From Cheiracanthium punctorium (taxonomy: Eukaryota > Arthropoda > Arachnida > Araneae > Cheiracanthiidae): a stretch of 64,000 nt of DNA. This document shows, piece after piece, positions 56,895-64,000 of this stretch (positions within the stretch are counted from its first letter, which is position 1; each line of letters starts with the position of its first letter). The stretch lies in contig JAWZYV010013175.1 of assembly GCA_038373885.1 (NCBI GenBank), forward strand, positions 1,578,533-1,642,532, given 5' to 3'. The notes beneath the pieces were generated by a model. The model was given only the letters and a program-made list of their open reading frames with translations. It was not told where the DNA came from and searched no databases. Both the position numbers and the translations under genes were made by a program.

Positions 56895-58303
56895 CACTGC
56901 TGGCCATCGTAAATGCAACACCCTGAAGGAAGCATGCAAATAATATGAAATTTACAACATGCATTAGCTGAGGTGAGATATGCAAATGATTAGAATTTCA
57001 GCGCAGACGCACATCAAGCGCGCCTGTGGCGCCACCTCAAAGCGCTATTTAAGGCTTGGAGATTTCGACGGTTTCAAGTACAGCAATTGTGTTTTTCTTG
57101 CTTTTTTTTCAAAAAAACGATAAATTATGCCTCGTAGGAAACAACGATCATCTTTTGATCAAGTATCCGAGTTTGACAGAGGAAGGATAGTGGCATACCG
57201 AGATTGTGGGTTATCTTTCAGGGAAATCGGTCGTCGTATTGGACGAAACCAAACAACTGTGATGCGGATATGTGATCGTTGGGTGCAGGAGGGTACGACG
57301 GACAGACGTGATCGACCGCATCGACCTCAGTGCACCACGCCACGTGATGACAGGCAGATTGTACGCATGGCAGTGACGGACCGCTCAGTCACATCACGAA
57401 CCATATCACAGCAGATTCAGTCTGTAACGCATCATCCAGTGTCTGCGCGTACCATTCGACGTCGTTTACAGCAGAATGGTCTGTCCGCAAGACGTCCGTT
57501 GCTTTGTCTACCTCTGACGCGGAACCACAGACGTCTCCGCCGCCAATGGTGCGATGAAAGAAGGATGTGGACGACAGAATGGAATGAAATTCTCTTTACT
57601 GACGAGTCACGCTTCTGTATGCAACACCACGACGGTCGGATTCGAGTCTGGAGACACCGTGGAGAGAGGATGCTGAACAGCTGCATTATGCACCGTCACA
57701 CTGGTCCTGCACCGGGTATTATGGTATGGGGCGGTATCGGATATCTCTCTCGCACTCCTCTAGTACGCATTGCCGGTACTTTAACCAGCCAGCGCTACAT
57801 CTCCGAGGTGTTGGAGCCAGTTGTCCTTTCTTACCTTCAGGGCTTGCCAACAGCCATATTTCAGCAGGATAATGCACGGCCACACGTGGCACGCATTGTC
57901 CAAGGGTTCTTCGTCAATCACCAGATTGAATTGCTTCCCTGGCCGGCGCGCTCTCCGGATCTTTCGCCGATAGAAAACATGTGGTCCATGGTTGCTCAAC
58001 GACTGACCCAGAGTTCATCCCCAGCTGTCACACCAGATCAACTTTGGCAACGTGTGGAAGCTGCTTGGTCTGCTGTACCCCAAGAACACATTCAAAGTCT
58101 CTTTGAATCAATGCCGAGGCGTGTGGCAGCTGTGATCTCCAACAACGGCGGCTACTCTGGGTACTGATTTTGGCAGGAACCACGCTTCATAGAATGCTGT
58201 AAATTTAATCATTTGTTACTTGGTCAACATGTTATCTACACAATAAATTTTGTTGTGATATCTCTTGTTTTTCTTGGTGTTGCAATTTGGGTGGCCAGCA
58301 GTG
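56895..58303 (+). mobile_element. Tc1/mariner transposon, apparently intact
   Basis: 1,409 bp between TA dinucleotides (56,893-56,894 and 58,304-58,305). The ~30-bp inverted ends both begin CACTGCTGGCCA and continue 'gcaacacc', with about five mismatches. It encodes one full-length transposase with conserved catalytic residues. Confidence 0.9.
57127..58167 (+). CDS. Tc1-type DD34E transposase
   Basis: 346 residues from an ATG about 230 bp inside the left inverted end, the normal size for this family. Residues about 12-54 and 60-115 form two helix-turn-helix units that bind the inverted ends (FREIGRRIGRNQTTV). The catalytic triad is D159 (FTDES), D248 (QQDNARPH) and E283 (PIENMW), with 34 residues between the second Asp and the Glu. 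The tail MPRRVAAVIS is typical. It cuts and pastes the element at TA. No stop or frameshift is present, so it may be active. It inserted into the C-terminal coding part of hAT relic Z. Confidence 0.95.
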   Translation: MPRRKQRSSFDQVSEFDRGRIVAYRDCGLSFREIGRRIGRNQTTVMRICDRWVQEGTTDRRDRPHRPQCTTPRDDRQIVRMAVTDRSVTSRTISQQIQSVTHHPVSARTIRRRLQQNGLSARRPLLCLPLTRNHRRLRRQWCDERRMWTTEWNEILFTDESRFCMQHHDGRIRVWRHRGERMLNSCIMHRHTGPAPGIMVWGGIGYLSRTPLVRIAGTLTSQRYISEVLEPVVLSYLQGLPTAIFQQDNARPHVARIVQGFFVNHQIELLPWPARSPDLSPIENMWSMVAQRLTQSSSPAVTPDQLWQRVEAAWSAVPQEHIQSLFESMPRRVAAVISNNGGYSGY

Positions 58304-58305
58304 TA

Positions 58306-59260
58306 GTTAAATTATTTAGCCTATCTGAAAGAGTTGTGGAATATAAGAAATTTTTAGTTAATTTTAATTTTGAGAAACTCTTCTCTGCACTTGCCACAAT
58401 TATCGGCAAAGAAAGCGAAATTCTCGAAGCAATAGCAAGATGTGGTGTAAAATCTATAGCTGAAGTTAGGTTTAAAATTTCAATTCGGCTTTCATTTTTG
58501 CGTAATAAGGCCGTAACTGACACTATTTCATTTACTAGATCAAGCGCGTTTATATTCCCCGATTCCCCATCCAATTGTTTACACTGTAAACAGTGTTAAC
58601 ACTGTTACACTGTGTTACAATGTTTAATTAGCACTTTTTAGGTGTGTCTTTTAACTCATTTATGCCGTGCAAAAATTTAAAATAATTACATTGTGTACTT
58701 ATTAAATTAAATCTAAGATATTAATCGCTTTGTTTACTGTAAAAAATAAAACTATCTTGAATTTTAATTTAGGATCTTTCACCAGATCATCTCGTGATTC
58801 GCAATCGAAATTAATATGTTACGTGGCTGCTTAAACTCAGTGTTAGGCAGAATACTATCTCGTCGGTCAATTCTCTTGCATAACAGAACATTTCATATAA
58901 AATCATATCGAATAGAAGATCCTTTCAAAAAATCTTTAGTTTCTTAAGAGTTCTAGAGCAGGTGGTAAATCGTTGTCTTTTGACTGCAATACCTTTCTTA
59001 ATGGATTCACGCAATTGAAGATTTTGTACCAAATAATAATAGAGCATAGGAACAAGAACTGTTTGAGAGAGTTAAATAATCCTAACCTCATTGGAATTAG
59101 ATTTGTCAATAGCTTTATACCTTACCAAGAATGCGATCTGTTCAATTTTTTTGTCATCAGGAATGCAATCTAGAAATATGGGATAATATTTGGCTTGTTG
59201 AATTTCATCAACAAACTGTAATTTGAATCCAACTGGAAATCTTGTGAAAAATCTATGCAA
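58306..59260 (-). pseudogene. hAT (ZMYM/DUF4371-type) transposase relic
   Basis: On the minus strand, 59,260-59,072 reads KLQFVDEIQQAKYYPIFLDC and further residues typical of the DUF4371 region of ZMYM-like hAT transposases. 58,574-58,306 reads the C-terminal dimerisation domain (SLPIIVASAEKSFSKLKLTK, then DRLNNLTT). Stops and frameshifts lie between. The reading continues beyond the Tc1 insertion at about 56,890-56,827 (ELVEKLI), showing that Tc1 split the domain at a TA. The DNA-binding N-terminus is not recognisable. Confidence 0.75.
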
Positions 59261-59303
59261 AATGTGTAAATATTCGTTTGCACATCACATATAAACAACT
59301 GAA

Positions 59304-59460
59304 CAGGGCGTAGCCAAGATTTTCATTAAGGGGGGGGGGGAAGACAAGGAGACCATGGAGTCCAACTGCTCCTCCACCCGGTTTGTCATAATCAAACCCT
59401 GTGACTACTTCATTTTAGGGGGGGGGCAGCTGCCACCCTGCCCCCATTGGCTACGCCCAT
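59304..59460. mobile_element. MITE with GGGCGTAGCCAA ends
   Basis: Left 'cagggcgtagccaag' and right 'ttggctacgcccat', each followed inside by a G run. Flanks 'acaactga' and 'acaacttga' may be an imperfect duplication. It is related to the G-run MITEs elsewhere in the window. Confidence 0.6.
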
Positions 59461-60800
59461 ACAACTTGAATGAAATGAAATTTATAGCAACACCAAAAGT
59501 GGCAACTTAATTTAAACTGCAGTTGGTAAAATATTTCTAATTCCTTTAAAAGTTTTGAGATTTAAAACTGTTGTTTGAAAACTGTGTGTAAATGTATGTC
59601 CGCCCATTGTTAAAAAATGGCACAATGGAATAAAATGAAATTTGGAATTATATTGAATGGCAAGTTAATTGAAACAATAGATACCAAAATTGTTTTAAAT
59701 AATTCATTGAGATTTTGTAAAAATCGCTTTAAAAGTTTGTTCTGGCATCCATCAAAAACGGATTAAGAGAACAGAATGGAATTAGGCCTTATAATGGGAA
59801 AGACAGCATCATCGAAAATTTTAAAATATTTGAATAAATTGAAAGGGTTTGCAAAAGTTATATTGTATTTTTTCTTTCTTTTTTAGGGGGCGGGGAGAGA
59901 GGGGGAGGGCGTCACTTTAAGGCGACTGGAGGTAATATATTAGGTGGCTGTTCGACTTAAACAAATTACGTCGATTTCTTTTTTTTTAATTATTATTTTT
60001 TTTTTTTTAAATTTTGAGAAAATTGTGCAAAAATTTTACAGGCATAATATTAAAATTTCTAAAGTTAATAGAACAAAATTCAGTTACTATCGATGAGATT
60101 GAGTTAAATAACATTGATATACATATATATTATTTTGAGAAAATTTTGTGTGACCACTTCGCGAAAACAACTAGTGGTCAGACAAAAGGGGATGAAATGA
60201 AATTTTGTTAAATAGTAGGCGGTTAGTAAATTAAAATTTCAGGTTTTTTAATTTTCTACAAATTTGAATTATTTTTGGGGTATGACGTAAACTTTGATAA
60301 AGTTTTTGGCGCATCAAGTAAAATCATCAAAATATAATTCAATCGGACGTTGCAGTTTTAAATATCGGCTACTTGCCATTACAAAGAATTTTCAAGATAT
60401 TCTTTTTTTAGTTTAATATTCATTACTAGCATCTTCTTTTGCAACTTCAAATGACTTCTTGATGTACGAAGCTCATCCACTAAAAGAAAACGTTAATTTT
60501 GAATGCAAAATATTTTCTCTGTTGACAGTTTGTCTCAGTAATTTGTTACCCTTTAACCTATAATCTTTGAACAATACGCAAGATTTATAACTTTGCTTTC
60601 TATATTTCCGCCAGTATGTTAATTTCATTTTTTGTACTACTACAATGCAAACGAAATTTCCCGCGGTTAGTAAAAACCCATCAATTACGGATGGGTACAT
60701 CAGCTGGTAAAGTTATATAGAATGATATTCTTCGGAATATTTTTTAACAATTCTTTTACTAATACGAAATGTATTTTTCAAATTCGAGCCAAAATATCGA
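59461..60800. other. Rest of relic Z, nothing further recognised
   Basis: AT-rich with a G-run segment at about 59,886-59,925 that may be another MITE end. Short frames (60,014 and 60,473) have no recognisable domain. Part may be the decayed N-terminal coding region of Z. Confidence 0.35.
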
Positions 60801-60955
60801 CCCTAAAATTTGCCGCCCCGGACAGGGGTCCAGTTTGTCCGGCCCTAGGCCGCCCCTGACCAGGATGTTGCCAAACAGGTGTCTGTAAAACTTTATTAGA
60901 CGCCAAGTGAACGGCTCATTCCGATGTTTCAGGAATAATAAATTCAACGCGTCTA

Positions 60956-61265
60956 GTAGAACGTGTTATTAAACATTGCTTTTAAACTTAGTACCACCAC
61001 TTTTGTTATGCGTTGAGTATGACGATTTATGAGCACTGTTTTTGAACGGTTTCACCAGCATTTTTGATGCACGTCAAGTAGGACGGGTTATCAGGCTTAC
61101 TTTTGAACGGTATCGACAGCACTTCTGTTATACGTCGAATAAAACGTGATATTAGGCATAGCTTTTGAACGGTAATACCAGCACTTATCCTGCACGTCGA
61201 ACGAACGGGTTATTAGGCATTGCTTTAGAACGGTATCATTAAAACCCCTGTTGCACGTCCAATAG
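60956..61265. repeat. Minisatellite, five units of 61-62 bp
   Basis: Units share 'acg.gttattaggcattgct', 'ttgaacggtatcaccagcac' and 'tgcacgtcgaa' words and are clearly diverged from one another. Confidence 0.85.
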
Positions 61266-62049
61266 CACGTTATTTATTCACAGTTTTTGCAAAAGATAGC
61301 TTAAAACATTTTTAGAATGTTATACAGAACGTACAAACTTTACATGAACGCTTTTCTTACTATTCTGAACGTTACTAGACGTTCAGAGAACGTTCTTGTG
61401 CTGCCTGGGTGTAATCTGGAAAAATTATTTTTATCAAATTGGTATCCCCAATTGTATGACGTAGTTTTCACTTGAAATAGGTAATTTTGTCACGCAAATG
61501 ATTCACTTTTTTGAATCTCGAAATGAAATGGTGCTGAAAATAGCGAAATATTGCTTAAAAATGAGGGAACGGGTGGATTTTCAGATTTTTAGGGTAGAAC
61601 AGATTGTTTTCTATATTTTTTTACATAGTTGAGAAAAATTTCAAGCGGATCGTACAAACGGTGAAGAAGTTAGGCTTTTTGTCTTTGACTTTGTAATCTT
61701 TTTGCTACGGGTCCTGGCGGAAAACGTTTTATCTTAAAGTCAGGGATCAGCGCAACTATATAGTAGTAGGATGATACGCTTTAAAGAATAACTTCCCATA
61801 GAGCGCAATGTATTGGTAATATTTTGAGTGCTACTATAGAAAAACTACAAATGCTACAAAGACCATTTTCAATAGGGTACAGTAGATAAGAGTAACATAT
61901 ATAAATTTCGTAGAAATCGATGCATATTTACGCGAGTTTGAGCAAGGATGGACAGACGGACAAACCGAAATCCTAAACACTTTTCTACCTCGTTGGAAAG
62001 TGTTAAAAAACCTGGATCTTGGGGTGAGAGAGCGAAAACTTTCAAGGTA
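61266..62049. other. Repeat remnant plus unassigned sequence
   Basis: 61,355-61,412 is rich in 'gaacgtt' and 'agacgttc' words ending 'gctgcctgggt', a pattern common at ends of arthropod non-autonomous elements. The remainder is unassigned. Confidence 0.35.
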
Positions 62050-62112
62050 AAGGCGCGGGGCCCCCAAAAGCGCGGGGCCCGTAGCATTTGCTACTTCTGC
62101 TATATTGTTAAT
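62050..62112. repeat. Inverted counterpart of the repeat end at 38,435
   Basis: 'gcgcggggcccgtagcattt' to 'gttaatccggcactg' mirrors 38,435-38,470. Confidence 0.6.
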
Positions 62113-62264
62113 CCGGCACTGGCCTTAACCCTTTGAGGCGCAACCCTTTCCCAATGCTGAAAAAAACGGCAGCTGTTGCCATCACTCGACTTAACTACCA
62201 GCAAGATGGCAGACGATCGAAACGTTCATCGCGTGCCACAGATCTAGAGACCCTTTTTAGATGA

Positions 62265-62292
62265 CAGTTGGCTGTGCGCGCACAGCCAGCTG
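62265..62292. repeat. 28-bp near-perfect palindrome
   Basis: Centred on 'gctgtgcgcgcacagc', with one mismatch over 28 bases and a perfect inner 20. It lies in otherwise unassigned sequence. Confidence 0.85.
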
Positions 62293-62493
62293 TACTTTAT
62301 AGATGGCACTTTTAGTTGGTTTATTTTTCTTATTTCTTCAGTTTTTTCTGAAAGAAATAAACTAAACGGAAACTTTCAGGGGAAAATGTATAAATCTTTA
62401 AATTTGGGGACAAAGTATTTTTGGGGCCAAAATGAAAAAAAAGATCTATATTTGGGGACTGTCCTCGAATTTCGGGGACGTATGGTCACCTTA

Positions 62494-63606
62494 AGTATAA
62501 TGCATGGTATATGTAGAGTTACAAAATTTAGAAATTTTTTTTAATGGCATTTGGGCGAATTTAGACAGTTACGACAATGGACTAATGTGTGCAGGAGGGA
62601 AAACGGTAGTTACCCATTTTATCGGGTGATGTGATCAAGAAGAGATGCCCGTAGACGTAGAGCATATTTATTGTATTAGAATTGCTTTGCGTGTTCCTGT
62701 AAAAAAACTATTTATGATAGGTGCATGAATTTTAGTTTATGTTACTCAGGAATAGTGTAACTTACTATCAGTGGAAAAATCTTTAGCATCAATTCAGTGG
62801 TTACAGAGATGCTCATAGAGAATAATGCAATTATTATGAGTGCACCTGTAAAAGAACTATTTGTGCTATATGCAACAAAGGTAGCCCATATTATTCAGGA
62901 ATAGTGTAGCTTTCTAAAAGCGAAAAAAGTTCTTGACTAGGTTCAGTAGTTACAGAAATGCCTTCAGAGCAATATATCATTGGAATTCTTTTGAATGTCC
63001 CCGTAAAAGAACTATTTATATTATATGTTATTCAGGGATAGTGTAGACTTATATCGGTGAAAGAATTTTAGAGTCAGTTCTGTAGTTACATAGATGTTCC
63101 GTATAGCTTAATGTATATAATTTTTTGGAGTGTTCCTGTGAAAGAACTATTTATGCTATATGCAGGAATTTTAGCTTAAGTTACTCAGGAATAGTATGCT
63201 TTTTATCTCTGAAAAAATCTTTCAGAGAATCAATTCAGTGGTTACAGAGATGCCCATATAGCATAATGTAATTTATTAGAGTATTTTCCTGTAAAAGAAC
63301 TATTTGTGATATATGCATGAAATATAGCCTATATTACTCAGGAATAGTCTAGCTTTCTATCAGTGGAAAAAGTCCTAGAACAAGTTTAGTAGTTACAGAT
63401 ATGCCCATAGAGCTTAATGCATAAGAATTCTTTTGAATGTCTCTGCAAAAGAACTATTTATGGTGTATGCATGAAAGGTAGCCTATATGTTAATGCAAGG
63501 TATAATCTATATTTATTTAACAAATTTTAATCAAATCCGTTCTGTTATTTTTGTGTGATTGAGTTGCAAGCATCCAAACATACAAACTTTCGCATTTAGT
63601 GTAATA
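62494..63606 (-). mobile_element. Helitron fragment with ~150-bp tandem units
   Basis: About six units containing 'aaagaactattta', 'atgcatgaa', 'caggaatagtgtagct' and 'agtagttacagagatgccc', the same as in the Helitrons at 16,545 and 45,320. On the minus strand the 5' side ('tgcgaaagtttgtatg') is present, but the CTAG hairpin end is missing, so the copy is truncated. Confidence 0.65.
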
Positions 63607-64000
63607 CTAGCCGCCTCCGGCGAGCAATTGGTTAGCCATCTTAATATATCTTGTTCGGAGAGAATCCTATTTCTCACCGGCTTCCCTGGCACTAAAATCT
63701 CTCAGATTTTGAATGGAATTTAAAAAATAAGATGGTTACAAACAGTGGCGTCCCTCGGGTAAGTGCTCTACTTAGTTTCTGAGCTCGATATGACGCCCTT
63801 TCGAAGCCGGCGTCCGATGCGATGCTTACTTTGCTTACCGTGTCGGCCGCCCCAGGTAACAAAAATAAGATGGTTTAATGATAAAAACCTATTAAAAGGT
63901 ACTAATTATTTTCGTCCTATATTATTTCTGATAGAGCTTCTGGATATATTTCCGTTATCAAAAAAACGGAAAGGAAAAAAAAGATTGAAAAATCAGAAAA
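63607..64000. other. Unassigned, with a possible repeat end
   Basis: Contains 'cagtggcgtccctcgggtaa' near 63,744, a terminus-like sequence of a G-run repeat, and GC-richer sequence to 63,850. The window ends in an A-rich stretch. Confidence 0.35.

Larger units (their letters stand above)
56594..60858 (-). mobile_element. hAT element relic Z, interrupted by Tc1 and a MITE
   Basis: Ends CAGGGCCGGCCCTA and, inverted, CAGGGGCGGCCTAG. The 7-bp duplication ACCAGGA (56,587-56,593 and 60,859-60,865) is one base short of the usual eight. It encodes a decayed ZMYM/DUF4371-type hAT transposase on the minus strand, interrupted by an intact Tc1-type element and by a short G-run MITE. Confidence 0.75.

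Noticed and set aside
57432..57686. Minus-strand frames within the Tc1 transposase
   Set aside because: Shadow frames of the plus-strand gene, with no independent evidence.
1..64000. Bacterial features, CRISPR arrays, rRNA genes
   Set aside because: Composition, repeats and gene structure are eukaryotic. No regularly spaced palindromic repeat array with unique spacers and no rRNA-like sequence was seen.

Overview
The window looks like intergenic DNA from an arthropod nuclear genome. It is AT-rich, contains no convincing host protein-coding gene, and is built almost entirely from transposable elements: Helitrons, tRNA-derived SINEs, hAT, Tc1/mariner, Tigger/pogo and piggyBac-type DNA elements, and a BEL/Pao LTR retrotransposon. 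BEL/Pao elements together with CTAG-ending Helitrons and tRNA SINEs with (AAAC)n tails fit an arthropod. A chelicerate such as a spider is my best guess, but that is inference and no marker gene is present to confirm it.

Layout. 1-22,100: G-tract repeat families, two piggyBac-like 276-bp MITEs, a 3.8-kb Helitron with a decayed Pif1-helicase fragment (5,851-9,699), a Tc1 relic (11,741-12,330), and a 2.2-kb minus-strand Helitron carrying a SINE (16,545-18,792). 22,284-33,485: an 11.2-kb palindromic element. It has ~4.2-kb inverted arms, a 6-bp target duplication (ACTATC) and a 2.4-kb centre, and it sits inside an older short repeat. The centre holds two overlapping reading frames. The first is an ALKBH2-like (AlkB) domain that has lost its iron and 2-oxoglutarate ligands, followed by a PC4-like segment. 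The second is in the -1 frame and ends in the CaaX box CVIM. This is the candidate novel system.

34,000-40,150: more repeat ends, a minus-strand SINE with a 12-bp duplication, a TA-flanked MITE with ~85-bp inverted ends and a third piggyBac-like MITE. 40,158-47,021: a Tigger element broken by a hAT-like element (X copy A, TSD GTTTCCAT), itself broken by a 4.7-kb element Y (TSD TTTGGGGT) that contains a Helitron and SINE pieces. 47,157-55,402: a BEL/Pao retrotransposon on the minus strand with one uninterrupted Gag-Pol frame and near-identical 222-bp LTRs. Its 5' LTR is split by a 2.4-kb hAT-like element, which holds a 170-bp MITE. 55,588-56,558: X copy B, inverted relative to copy A. 56,594-60,858: a hAT relic (Z) whose transposase C-terminus is split by an intact-looking Tc1-type transposon. 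60,900-64,000: a 61-62-bp minisatellite, a Helitron fragment and unassigned sequence.

No pathway links these genes. The transposases and Gag-Pol serve their own elements. The only genes without an obvious self-mobilising job are the AlkB/PC4-like pair inside the palindrome. The exact target duplications give a readable order of insertion: Tigger, then X, then Y, then Helitron; BEL, then hAT, then MITE; Z, then Tc1.
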